Positions 51,016-63,647 of a stretch of 64,000 bases of DNA are shown here, in pieces; within the stretch, counting starts at the first letter, position 1; each line of letters opens with the position of its first letter. The position numbers and the translations under genes are program-made. Source of the stretch: Clusia tigrina (Eukaryota; Arthropoda; Insecta; Diptera; Clusiidae); the NCBI GenBank assembly GCA_920105625.2, contig OV050030.1, forward strand, positions 239,227,889-239,291,888, read 5' to 3'. Below the pieces are notes generated by a model. That model did not search any database and had not been told where the DNA came from. It was given only the letters and a program-made list of their open reading frames with translations.

Positions 51016-53404
51016 CCAAATCAAACACTGATAAAACTTCAAATGGCCCTAACTTCGATACGGTACGTCCTACACGTATCAAAGTTTGCAACATACAAAT
51101 GCTTGTAACTTTTTACTGGAGCGTCATAAAACCTTGAAATTTTCTAACAATAAAGTACTCGAGCCTCTTGTCAAATTAAGCTATCGCTCAGAGCTATGCT
51201 ACCCTTGAGTCACAAATCGAACACTGATAAAACTTCAAATGGCCCTAATTTCTGTACAGTAGGTCCTATACCTATCAAAGTTTACAACATACAAATGCTT
51301 GTAACTTTTTACTGGAGCGTCATAAAACCTTGAAATTTTGTAACAATCAAGTACTCGAGCCTCTTGTCAATTTAAGTTATCGCTCAAAGCTATGCTACCC
51401 TTGAGTCCCAAAAAAAACACTGATAAAACTTCAAATGGCCCTAACTTCTATACGGTACGTCCCACACCTATCAAAGTTTGCAACATACAAATGCTTGTAA
51501 CTTTTTACTGGAGCGTCATAAAACCTGGAAATTTTGTAACAATAAAGTACTCGAGCCTCTTGTCAATTTAAGCTATCGCTCAAAGCTATGCTACCCTTGA
51601 GTCCCAAATCAAACACTGAGAAAACTTCAAATGGCCCTAACTTCTATACGGTACGTCCTACACCTATCAAAGTTTGCAACATACAAATGCTTTTAACTTT
51701 TTACTGGAGCGTCATAAAACCTTGAAATTTTGTAACAATAAAGAACTCGAGCCTCTTGCCAGTTTAAGCTATCGCTCAAAGCTATGCTTCCCTTGGGTCC
51801 CAAATCAAACACTGATAAAACTTCAAATGGCCCCAACTTCTATACGGTACGTCCTACAGCTATCAAAGTTTGCAACATTCCAATGCTTGTAACTTTTTGC
51901 TGGATCGTCATAAAACCTTGAAATTTTGTAACAATAAAGTACTCGAGCCTCTTGTCAATTTAAGCTATCGCTCAAAGCTATGCTACCCTTGAGTCCCAAA
52001 TCAAACACTGATAAAACTTCAAATGGCCCTAACTTTTATACAGTAGGTCCTACACCTATCAAAGTTTACAACATACAAATATTGTAACTTTTTACTGGAG
52101 CGTCATAAAACCTTGAAATTTTGTAACAATAAAGTACTCGAGCCTCTTGTCAATTTAAGTTATCGCTCAAAGCTATGCTACCCTTGAGTCCCAAATAAAA
52201 CACTGATAAAACTTCAAATGGCCCTAACTTCTATACGGTACGTTCTACACCTATCAAAGTTTGCAACATACAAATGCTTTTAACTTTTTACTGGAGCGTC
52301 ATAAAACCTTGAAATTTTGTAACAATAAAGTACTCGAGCCTCTTGTCAACTTAAGTTATCGCTCAAAGCTATGCTTCCCTTGAGTCCCAAATCAAACACT
52401 GATAAAACTTAAAATGGCCCTAACTTCTATACGGTACGTCCTACACCTATCCAAGTTTGCAACATACAGATGATGGTAGCTTTTTACTGGAGCGTCATAA
52501 AACCTTGAAATTTTGTAACAATAAAGTACTCGAGCCTCTTGTCAATTTAAGCTATCGCTCAAAGCTATGCTACTCTTGAGTCCCAAATCAAATACTGATA
52601 AAACTTCAAATGGCCCTAACTTCTATACAGTACGTCCTATACCTATCAAAGTTTACAACATACAAATACTTGTAACTTTTTACTGGAGCTTCATAAAACC
52701 TTGAAATTTTGTAACAATAAAGTACTCGAGCCTCTTGTCAATTAAAGTTATCGCTCAAAGCAATGCTACCCTTGAGTCCCAAATAAAACACTGATAAAAC
52801 TTCAAATGGCCCTAACTTCTATACGGTACGTCCTACACCTATCAAAGTTTGCAACATACAAATGCTGGTAACTTTTTACTGGAGCGTCATAAAACCTGGA
52901 AATTTTGTAACAATAAAGTACTCGAGCCTCTTGTCAATTTAAGCTATTGCTCAAAGCTATGCTACCCTTGAGTCCCAAATGAAACACTGAGAAAACTTCA
53001 AATGGCCCTAACTTCTATACGGTACGTCCTACACCTATCAAAATTTGCAACATACAAATGCTTTTAACTTTTTACTGGAGCGTCATAAAACCTTGAAATT
53101 TTGTAACAATAAAGAACTCGAGCTTCTTGCCAATTTAAGCTATCGCTCAAAGCTATGCTTCCCTTGAGTCCCAAATCAAACACTGATAAAACTTCAAATG
53201 GCCCCAACTTCTATACGGTACGTCCTACACCTATCAAAGTTTGCAACATACAAATGCTTGTAACTTTTTACTGGAGCGTCATAAAACCTTGAAATTTTTA
53301 ACAATAAAGTACTCGAGCCTCTTGTCAATTTAAGCTATAGCTCAAAGCTATGCTACCCTTGAGTCCCAAATGAAACACTGATAAAACTTCAAATGGCCCT
53401 AACT
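51016..53404 (+). repeat. 14-monomer shift zone (offset 2744, then 2548)
   Basis: From about 51134 monomers match 48390 onward at +2744, exactly 14 units (48510/51254, 48930/51674). After about 52440 the offset drops to 2548 (GCTACTCTTG 50021/52569) because one monomer carrying TACGGCC on the left has no partner here. Single-base variants are more numerous than in other pairs, so this is an older or converted copy. Confidence 0.8.
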
Positions 53405-55370
53405 TCTCTACAGTACGTCCTACACCTATCAAAGTTTACAACATACAAATATTGTAACTTTTTACTGGAGCGTCATAAAACCTTGAAATTTTGTAACAAT
53501 AAAGTACTCGAGCCTCTTGTCAATTTAAGTTATCGCTCAAAGCTATGCTACCCTTGAGTCCCAAATCAAACACTGATAAAACTTCAAATGGCCCTAACTT
53601 CTATAGGGTACGTCCTACACCTATCAAAGTTTGCAACATACAAATGCTTGTAACTTTTTACTGGAGCGTGATAAAACCTTGAAATTTTGTAACAATAAAG
53701 TACTCGAGCCTCTTGTCAAAATAAGCTATCGCTCAAGGCTATGCTACCCTTGAGTCCCAAATCAAACACTGAGAAAACTTCAAATGGCCCTAAGTTCTAT
53801 ACGGTACGTCCTACACCTATCAAAGTTTGCAACATACAAATGCTTTTAACTTTTTACTGGAGCGTCATAAAACCTTGAAATTTTGTAACAATAAAGAACT
53901 CGAGCCTCTTGCCAATTTAAGCTATCGCTCAAAGCTATGCTTCCCTTGGGTCCCAAATCAAACACTGATGAAACTTCAAATGGCCTCAACTTCTATACGG
54001 TACGTCCTACACCTATCAAAGTTTGCAACATACAAATGCTTGTAACTTTTTGCTGGATCGTCATAAAACCTTGAAATTTTGTAACAATAAAGTACTATAG
54101 CCTCTTGTCAATTTAAGCTATCGCTCAAAGCTATGCTACCCTTGAGTCCCAAATGAAACACTGATAAAACTTCAAATGGCCCTAACTTCTATACAGTACG
54201 TCCTACACCTATCAAAGTTTACAACATACAAATATTGTAACTTTTTACTGGAGCGTCATAAAACCTTGAAATTTTGTAACAATAAAGTACTCGAGCCTCT
54301 TGTCAATTTAAGTTATCGCTCAAAGCTATGCTACCCTTGAGTCCCAAATCAAACACTGATAAAACTTCAAATGGCCCTAACTTCTATAGGGTACGTCCTA
54401 CACCTATCAAAGTTTGCAACATACAAATGCTTGTAACTTTTTACTGGAGCGTCATAAAACCTGGAAATTTTTAACAATAAAGTACTCGAGCCTCTTGTCA
54501 ATTCAAGCTATCGCTCAAAGCTATGCTCCTCTTGAGACCCAAATCAAACACTGATAAAACTTCAAATGGCCCTAACTTCTATACGGTACGTCCTACACCT
54601 ATCAGAGTTTGCAACATACAAATGCTTGTAACTTTTTACTGGAGCGTCATAAAACCTTGAAAGTTTGTAACAATAAAGTACTCGAGCCTTTTGTCAATTT
54701 AAGCTATAGCTCAAAGCTATGCTACCCTTGAGTCCCAAATGAAACACTGATAAAACTTCAAATGGCCCTAACTTCTCTACAGTACGTCCTACACCTATCA
54801 AAGTTTGCAACATACAAATGCTTGTAACTTTTTGCTGGATCGTCATAAAACCTTGAAATTTTGTAACAATAAAGTACTATAGCCTCTTGTCAATTTAAGC
54901 TATCGCTCAAAGCTATGCTACCCTTGAGTCCCAAATGAAACACTGATAAAACTTCAAATGGCCCTAACTTCTATACAGTACGTCCTACACCTATCAAAGT
55001 TTACAACATACAAATATTGTAACTTTTTACTGGAGCGTCATAAAACCTTGAAATTTTGTAACAATAAAGTACTCGAGCCTCTTGTCAATTTAAGTTATCG
55101 CTCAAAGCTATGCTACCCTTGAGTCCCAAATCAAACACTGATAAAACTTCAAATGGCCCTAACTTCTATAGGGTACGTCCTACACCTATCAAAGTTTGCA
55201 ACATACAAATGCTTGTAACTTTTTACTGGAGCGTCATAAAACCTGGAAATTTTGTAACAATAAAGTACTCGAGCCTCTTGTCAATTCAAGCTATCGCTCA
55301 AAGCTATGCTCCTCTTGAGACCCAAATCAAACACTGATAAAACTTCAAATGGCCCTAACTTCTATACAGT
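53405..55370 (+). repeat. 4-mer HOR, about 2.5 copies (783 bp)
   Basis: CTATAGGGTACG recurs at 53601, 54384 and 55166 (steps 783 and 782), and CAAATATTG at about 53450, 54233 and 55014. Four monomers are 784 bp; the missing bases are the one-base losses in CAAATATTG and, in one copy, GAAATTTTTAAC (about 54471). CTTCTCTACAG at 53402 and 54771 is shared between non-adjacent units. This is the shortest HOR of the window. Confidence 0.87.
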
Positions 55371-56595
55371 ACGTCCTATACCTATCAAAGTTTACAATAT
55401 ACAAATGCTTTTAACTTTTTACTGGAGCGTCATAAAACCTTGAAATTTTGTAACAATAAAGAACTCGAGCTTCTTGCCAATTTAAGATATCGCTCAAAGC
55501 TATGCTTCCCTTGAGTCCCAAATCAAACACTAATAAATCTTCAAATGGCCCTAACTTCTATACAGTACGTCCTATACCTATCAAAGTTTACAACATACAT
55601 ATACTTGTAACTTTTTACTGGAGCGCCATAAAACCTTGAAATTTTGTAACAATAAAGTACTCGAACCTCTTGTCAATTTAAGTTATCGCTCAAAGCAATG
55701 CTTCCCTTGAGTCCAAAATAAAACACTGATAAAACTTCAAATGGCCCTAACTTCTATACGGTACGTCCTACACCTATCAAAGTTTGCAACATACAAATGC
55801 TTGTAACTTTTTACTGGAGCGTCATAAAACCTGGAAATTTTGTAACAATAAAGTACTCGAGCCTTTTGTCAATTTAACCTGTCGCTCAAAGCTATGCTAC
55901 CCTTGAGTCCCAAATGAAACACTGAGAAAACTTCAAATGGCCCTAACTTCTATACGGTACGTCCTACACCTATCAAAATTTGCAACATACAAATGCTTTT
56001 AACTTTTTACTGGAGCGTCATAAAACCTTGAAATTTTGTAACAATAAAGAACTCGAGCTTCTTGCCAATTTAAGCTATCGCTCAAAGCTATGCTTCCCTT
56101 GAGTCCCAAATCAAACACTGATAAAACTTCAAATGGCCCCAACTTCTATACGGTACGTCCTACACCTATCAAAGTTTGCAACATACAAATGCTTGTAACT
56201 TTTTACTGGAGCGTCATAAAACCTTGAAATTTTTAACAATAAAGTACTCGAGCCTCTTGTCAATTTAAGCTATCGCTCAAAGCTATGCTACCCTTGAGTC
56301 CCAAATCAAACACTGATAAAACTTCAAATGGCCCTAACTTCTATACAGTACGTCCTACACCTATCAAAGTTTACAACATACAAATACTTGTAACTTTTTA
56401 ATGGAGCGTCATAAAACCTTGAAATTTTGTAACAATAAAGTACTCGAGCCTCTTGTCAATTTAAGTTATCGCTCAAAGCTATGCTACCCTTGAGTCCCAA
56501 ATAAAACACTGATAAAACTTCAAATGGCCCTAACTTCTATAGGGTACGTCCTACACCTATCAAAGTTTGCAGCATACAAATGCTTGTAACTTTTT
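55371..56595 (+). repeat. Entry into the 12-mer HOR
   Basis: Monomers here already match at +2351: TAATAAATCTTC 55531/57882 and ACCTTGAAATTTTTAAC 56221/58572. The preceding copy is missing, so this is the left edge of the family. It contains CTCGAACC near 55671, one of the few losses of the CTCGAG site. Confidence 0.8.
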
Positions 56596-58946
56596 ACTAG
56601 AGCGTCATAAAACCATGAAATTTTGTAACAATAAAGTACTCGAGCCTCTTGTCAATTTAAGCTATCGCTCAAAGCTATGCTCCTCTTGAGACCCAAATCA
56701 AACACTGATAAAACTTCAAATGGCCCTAACTTCTATACGGTACGTCCTACACCTATCAAAGTTTGCAACATACAAATGCTTGTAACTTTTTACTGGAGCG
56801 TCATAAAACCTTGAAATTTTGTAACAATAAAGTACTCGAGCCTTTTGTCAATTTAAGCTATCGCTCAAAGCTATGCTACCCTTGAGTCCCAAATCAAAGA
56901 CTGATAAAATTTCAAATGGGCCTAACTTCTATACGGTACGTTCTACACCTATCAAAGTTTGCAACATACAAATGCTTTTAACTTTTTACTGGAGCGTCAT
57001 AAAACCTTGAAATTTTGTAACAATAAAGTACTCGAGCCTCTTGTCAATTTAAGCTATCGCTCAAAGCTATGCTTCCCTTGAGTCCCAAATCAAACACTGA
57101 TAAAACTTAAAGTGGCCCTATCTTCTATACGGTACGTCCTACACCTATCAAAGTTTGCAACATACAGATGCTGGTAACTTTTTACTGGAGCGTCATAAAA
57201 CCTTGAAATTTTGTAACAATAAAGTACTCGAGCCTCTTGTCAATTTAAGCTATCGCTCAAAGCTATGCTACCCTTGAGTCCCAAATCAAACACTGATAAA
57301 ACTTCAAATGGCCCTAACTTCTATACAGTACGTCCTATACCTATCAAAGTTTACAACATACAAATACTTGTAACTTTTTACTGGAGCGTCATAAAACCTT
57401 GAAATTTTGTAACAATAAAGTACTCGAGCCTCTTGTCAATTTAAGTTATCGCTCAAAGCAATGCTTCCCTTGAGTCCCAAATAAAACACTGATAAAACTT
57501 CAAATGGCCCTAACTTCTATACGGTACGTCCTACACCTATCAAAGTTTGCAACATACAAATGCTTGTAACTTTTTACTGGAGCGTCATAAAACCTGGAAA
57601 TTTTGTAACAATAAAGTACTCGAGCCTTTTGTCAATTTAAGCTGTCGCTCAAAGCTATGCTACCCTTGAGTCCCAAATCAAACACTGATAAAACTTCAAA
57701 TGGCCCTAACTTCTATACAGTACGTCCTATACCTATCAAAGTTTACAACATACAAATGCTTTTAACTTTTTACTGGAGCGTCATAAAACCTTGAAATTTT
57801 GTAACAATAAAGAACTCGAGCTTCTTGCCAATTTAAGTTATCGCTCAAAGCTATGCTTCCCTTGAGTCCCAAATCAAACACTAATAAATCTTCAAATGGC
57901 CCTAACTTCTATACAGTACGTCCTATACCTATCAAAGTTTACAACATACATATACTTGTAACTTTTTACTGGAGCGCCATAAAACCTTGAAATTTTGTAA
58001 CAATAAAGTACTCGAGCCTTTTGTCAATTTAAGCTGTCGCTCAAAGCTATGCTACCCTTGAGTCCCAAATGAAACACTGAGAAAACTTCAAATGGCCCTA
58101 ACTTCTATACGGTACGTCCTACACCTATCAAAATTTGCAACATACAAATGCTTTTAACTTTTTACTGGAGCGTCATAAAACCTTGAAATTTTGTAACAAT
58201 AAAGAACTCGAGCTTCTTGCCAATTTAAGCTATCGCTCAAAGCTATGCTACCCTTGAGTCCCAAATGAAACACTGAGAAAACTTCAAATGGCCCTAACTT
58301 CTATACGGTACGTCCTACACCTATCAAAATTTGCAACATACAAATGCTTTTAACTTTTTACTGGAGCGTCATAAAACCTTGAAATTTTGTAACAATAAAG
58401 AACTCGAGCTTCTTGCCAATTTAAGCTATCGCTCAAAGCTATGCTTCCCTTGAGTCCCAAATCAAACACTGATAAAACTTCAAATGGCCCCAACTTCTAT
58501 ACGGTACGTCCTACACCTATCAAAGTTTGCAACATACAAATGCTTGTAACTTTTTACTGGAGCGTCATAAAACCTTGAAATTTTTAACAATAAAGTACTC
58601 GAGCCTCTTGTCAATTTAAACTATCGCTCAAAGCTATGCTACCCTTGAGTCCCAAATCAAACACTGATAAAACTTCAAATTGCCCTAACTTCTATACAGT
58701 ACGTCCTACACCTATCAAAGTTTACAACATACAAATACTTGTAACTTTTTAATGGAGCGTCATAAAACCTTGAAATTTTGTAACAATAAAGTACTCGAGC
58801 CTCTTGTCAATTTAAGTTATCGCTCAAAGCTCTGCTACTCTTGAGTCCCACATAAAACACTGATAAAACTTCAAATGGCCCTAACTTCTATAGGGTACGT
58901 CCTACACCTATCAAAGTTTGCAACATACAAATGCTTGTAACTTTTT
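56596..58946 (+). repeat. 12-mer HOR, copy 1 (2351 bp)
   Basis: Delimited by the marker ACTAGAGCGTCATAAAACCA at 56596 and 58947. Twelve monomers (2352) minus one base in GAAATTTTTAAC near 58579. It includes the tandem pair 58081-58472. Confidence 0.87.
58081..58472 (+). repeat. Two adjacent near-identical monomers
   Basis: 58081-58276 and 58277-58472 are almost the same (GAGAAAACTTC, TATCAAAATTTG, GCTTTTAAC, AAGAACTCGAGC, CTTGCC), differing by my reading only at GCTACCC/GCTTCCC and ATGAAAC/ATCAAAC. Neighbouring monomers elsewhere differ at many more sites, so this looks like a single-unit tandem duplication, the elementary step that changes HOR length. Confidence 0.87.
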
Positions 58947-61100
58947 ACTAGAGCGTCATAAAACCATGAAATTTTGTAACAATGAAGTACTCGAGCCTCT
59001 TGTCAATTTAAGCTATCGCTCAAAGCTATGCTCCTCTTGAGACCCAAATCAAACACTGATAAAACTTCAAATGGCCCTAACTTCTATACGGTACGTCCTA
59101 CACTTATCAAAGTTTGCAACATACAAATGCTTTTAACTTTTTACTGGAGCGTCATAAAACCTTGAAATTTTGTAACAATAAAGTACTCGAGCCTCTTGTC
59201 AATTTAAGCTATCGCTCAAAGCTATGCTTCCCTTGAGTCCCAAATCAAACACTGATAAAACTTAAAGTGGCCCTATCTTCTATACGGTACGTCCTACACC
59301 TATCAAAGTTTGCAACATACAGATGCTGGTAACTTTTTACTGGAGCGTCATAAAACCTTGAAATTTTGTAACAATAAAGTACTCGAGCCTCTTGTCAATT
59401 TAAGCTATCGCTCAAAGCTATGCTACCCTTGAGTCCCAAATCAAACACTGATAAAACTTCAAATGGCCCTAACTTCTATACAGTACGTCCTATACCTATC
59501 AAAGTTTACAACATACAAATACTTGTAACTTTTTACTGGAGCGTCATAAAACCTTGAAATTTTGTAACAATAAAGTACTCGAGCCTCTTGTCAATTTAAG
59601 TTATCGCTCAAAGCAATGCTTCCCTTGAGTCCCAAATAAAACACTGATAAAACTTCAAATGGCCCTAACTTCTATACGGTACGTCCTACACCTATCAAAG
59701 TTTGCAACATACAAATGCTGGTAACTTTTTACTGGAGCGTCATAAAACCTGGAAATTTTGTAACAATAAAGAACTCCAGCTTCTTGCCAATTTAAGCTAT
59801 CGCTCAAAGCTATGCTTCCCTTGAGTCCCAAATCAAACACTGATAAAACTTCAAATGGCCCCAACTTCTACACGGTACGTCCTACACCTATCAAAGTTTG
59901 CAACATACAGATGCTGGTAACTTTTTACTGGAGCGTCATGAAACCTTGAAATTTTGTAACAATAAAGTACTCGAGCCTCTTGTCAATTTAAGCTATCGCT
60001 CAAAGCTATGCTACCCTTGAGTCCCAAACCAAACACTGATAAAACTTCAAATGGCCCTAACTTCGATACGGTACGTCCTACACCTATCAAAGTTTGCAAC
60101 ATATAAATGCTTGTAACTTTTTCTGGAGCGTCATAAAACCTTGAAATTTTGTAACAATAAAGTACTCGAGCCTCTTGTCAATTTAAGCTATCGCTCAAAG
60201 CTATGCTACCCTTGAGTCCCAAATCAAACACTGATAAGACTTCAAATGGCCCTAACTTCTATACAGTACGTCCTACACCTATCAAAGTTTACAACATACA
60301 AATACTTGTAACTTTTTACTGGAGCGTCATAAAACCTTGAAATTTTGTAACAATAAAGTACTCGAGCCTCTTGTCAATTTAAGTTATCGCTCAAAGCTAT
60401 GCTACCCTTGAGTCCCAAATAAAACACTGATAGAACTTCAAATGGCCCTAACTTCTATACGGTACGTCCTACACCTATCAAAGTTTGCAACATACAAATG
60501 CTTGTAACTTTTTACTGGAGCGTCATAAAACCTTGAAATTTTGTAACAATAAAGAACTCCAGCTTCTTGCCAATTTAAGCTATCGCTCAAAGCTATGCTT
60601 CCCTTGAGTCCCAAATCAAACACTGATAAAACTTAAAGTGGCCCTATCTTCTATACGGTACGTCCTACACCTATCAAAGTTTGCAACATCCAAATGCTTG
60701 TAACTTTTTACTGGAGCGTCATAAAACCTTGAAATTTTTAACAATAAAGTACTCGAGCCTCTTGTCAATTTAAGCTATCGCTCAAAGCTATGCTACCCTT
60801 GAGTCCCAAATCAAACACTGATAAAACTTCAAATGGCCCTAACTTCTATACAGTACGTCCTACACCTATCAAAGTTTACAACATACAAATACTTGTAACT
60901 TTTTAATGGAGCGTCATAAAACCTTGAAATTTTGTAACAATAAAGTACTCGAGCCTCTTGTCAATTTAAGTTATCGCTCAAAGCTCTGCTACTCTTGAGT
61001 CCCAAATAAAACACTGATAAAACTTCAAATGGCCCTAACTTCTATAGGGTACGTCCTACACCTATCAAAGTTTGCAACATACAAATGCTTGTAACTTTTT
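58947..61100 (+). repeat. 11-mer version of the same HOR (2154 bp)
   Basis: Marker to marker (58947 to 61101) is 2154 bp: eleven monomers minus one base near 60121 (TTTTTCTGGAG) and one near 60739 (GAAATTTTTAAC). Compared with its neighbours it lacks a monomer of the GCCTTTTGTC type that is present at about 61198-61393. The part 59100-60690 matches 61450-63040 at +2350. Confidence 0.87.
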
Positions 61101-63647
61101 ACTAGAGCGTCATAAAACCATGAAATTTTGTAACAATAAAGTACTCGAGCCTCTTGTCAATTTAAGCTATCGCTCAAAGCTATGCTCCTCTTGAGACCCA
61201 AATCAAACACTGATAAAACTTCAAATGGCCCTAACTTCTATACGGTACGTCCTACACCTATCAAAGTTTGCAACATACAAATGCTTGTAACTTTTTACTG
61301 GAGCGTCATAAAACCTTGAAATTTTGTAACAATAAAGTACTCGAGCCTTTTGTCAATTTAAGCTATCGCTCAAAGCTATGCTACCCTTGAGTCCCAAATC
61401 AAACACTGATAAAATTTCAAATGGGCCTAACTTCTATACGGTACGTTCTACACCTATCAAAGTTTGCAACATACAAATGCTTTTAACTTTTTACTGGAGC
61501 ATCATAAAACCTTGAAATTTTGTAACAATAAAGTACTCGAGCCTCTTGTCAATTTAAGCTATCGCTCAAAGCTATGCTTCCCTTGAGTCCCAAATCAAAC
61601 ACTGATAAAACTTAAAGTGGCCCTATCTTCTATACGGTACGTCCTACACCTATCAAAGTTGGCAACATACAGATGCTGGTAACTTTTTACTGGAGCGTCA
61701 TAAAACCTTGAAATTTTGTAACAATAAAGTACTCGAGCCTCTTGTCAATTTAAGCTATCGCTCAAAGCTATGCTACCCTTGAGTCCCAAATCAAACACTG
61801 ATAAAACTTCAAATGGCCCTAACTTCTATACAGTACGTCCTATACCTATCAAAGTTTACAACATACAAATACTTGTAACTTTTTACTGGAGCGTCATAAA
61901 ACCTTGAAATTTTGTAACAATAAAGTACTCGAGCCCCTTGTCAATTTAAGTTATCGCTCAAAGCAATGCTTCCCTTGAGTCCCAAATAAAACACTGATAA
62001 AACTTCAAATGGCCCTAACTTCTATACGGTACGTCCTACACCTATCAAAGTTTGCAACATACAAATGCTGGTAACTTTTTACTGGAGCGTCATAAAACCT
62101 GGAAATTTTGTAACAATAAAGAACTCCAGCTTCTTGCCAATTTAAGCTATCGCTCAAAGCTATGCTTCCCTTGAGTCCCAAATCAAACACTGATAAAACT
62201 TCAAATGGCCCCAACTTCTATACGGTACGTCCTACACCTATCAAAGTTTGGAACATACAGATGCTGGTAACTTTTTACTGGAGCGTCATGAAACCTTGAA
62301 ATTTTGTAACAATAAAGTACTCGAGCCTCTTGTCAATTTAAGCTATCGCTCAAAGCTATGCTACCCTTGAGTCCCAAACCAAACACTGATAAAACTTCAA
62401 ATGGCCCTAACTTCGATACGGTACGTCCTACACCTATCAAAGTTTGCAACATATAAATGCTTGTAACTTTTTCTGGAGCGTCATAAAACCTTGAAATTTT
62501 GTAACAATAAAGTACTCGAGCCTCTTGTCAATTTAAGCTATCGCTCAAAGCTATGCTACCCTTGAGTCCCAAATCAAACACTGATAAGACTTCAAATGGC
62601 CCTAACTTCTATACAGTACGTCCTACACCTATCAAAGTTTACAACATACAAATACTTGTAACTTTTTACTGGAGCGTCATAAAACCTTGAAATTTTGTAA
62701 CAATAAAGTACTCGAGCCTCTTGTCAATTTAAGTTATCGCTCAAAGCTATGCTACCCTTGAGTCCCAAATAAAACACTGATAGAACTTCAAATGGCCCTA
62801 ACTTCTATACGGTACGTCCTACACCTATCAAAGTTTGCAACATACAAATGCTTGTAACTTTTTACTGGAGCGTCATAAAACCTTGAAATTTTGTAACAAT
62901 AAAGAACTCCAGCTTCTTGCCAATTTAAGCTATCGCTCAAAGCTATGCTTCCCTTGAGTCCCAAATCAAACACTGATAAAACTTAAAGTGGCCCTATCTT
63001 CTATACGGTACGTCCTACACCTATCAAAGTTTGCAACATACAGATGCTGGTAACTTTTTACTGGAGCGTCATAAAACCTTGAAATTTTGTAACAATAAAG
63101 TACTCGAGCCTCTTGTCAATTTAAGTTATCGCTCAAAGCTATGCTACCCTTGAGTCCAAAATCAAACACTGATAAAACTTCAAATGGCCCTAACCTCTAT
63201 ACAGTACGTCCTATACCTATCAAAGTTTACAACATACAAATACTTGTAACTTTTTACTGGAGCGTCATAAAACCTTGAAATTTTGTAACAATAAAGTACT
63301 CGAGCCTCTTGTCAATTTAAGCTATCGCTCAAAGCTATGCTACCCTTGAGTCCCAAATGAAACACTGAGAAAACTTCAAATGGCCCTAACTTCTATACGG
63401 TACGTCCTACACCTATCAAAATTTGCAACATACAAATGCTTTTAACTTTTTACTGGAGCGTCATAAAACCTTGAAATTTTGTAACAATAAAGAACTCCAG
63501 CCTCTTGTCAATTTAAGCTATCGCTCAAAGCTCTGCTACTCTTGAGTCCCAAATAAATCACTGATAAAACTTCAAATGGCCCTAACTTCTATAGGGTACG
63601 TCCTACACCTATCAAAGTTTGCAACATACAAATGCTTGTAACTTTTT
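61101..63647 (+). repeat. 13-mer version of the same HOR (2547 bp)
   Basis: Marker to marker (61101 to 63648) is 2547 bp: thirteen monomers minus one base (near 62471). It contains the +2350 copy of 59100-60690 at 61450-63040, including AGAACTCCAGC, TAGAACTTC, CCCAAACCAAAC and CTTCGATACGG variants. Confidence 0.87.

Noticed and set aside
62788..62973. Recurrent minus-strand frames of 61-69 codons (also at 21156, 32050, 36536, 40653, 59655, 60438, 62005)
   Set aside because: Each is about one monomer read on the reverse strand; no start context, no length beyond one unit, no conservation beyond that of the satellite itself.
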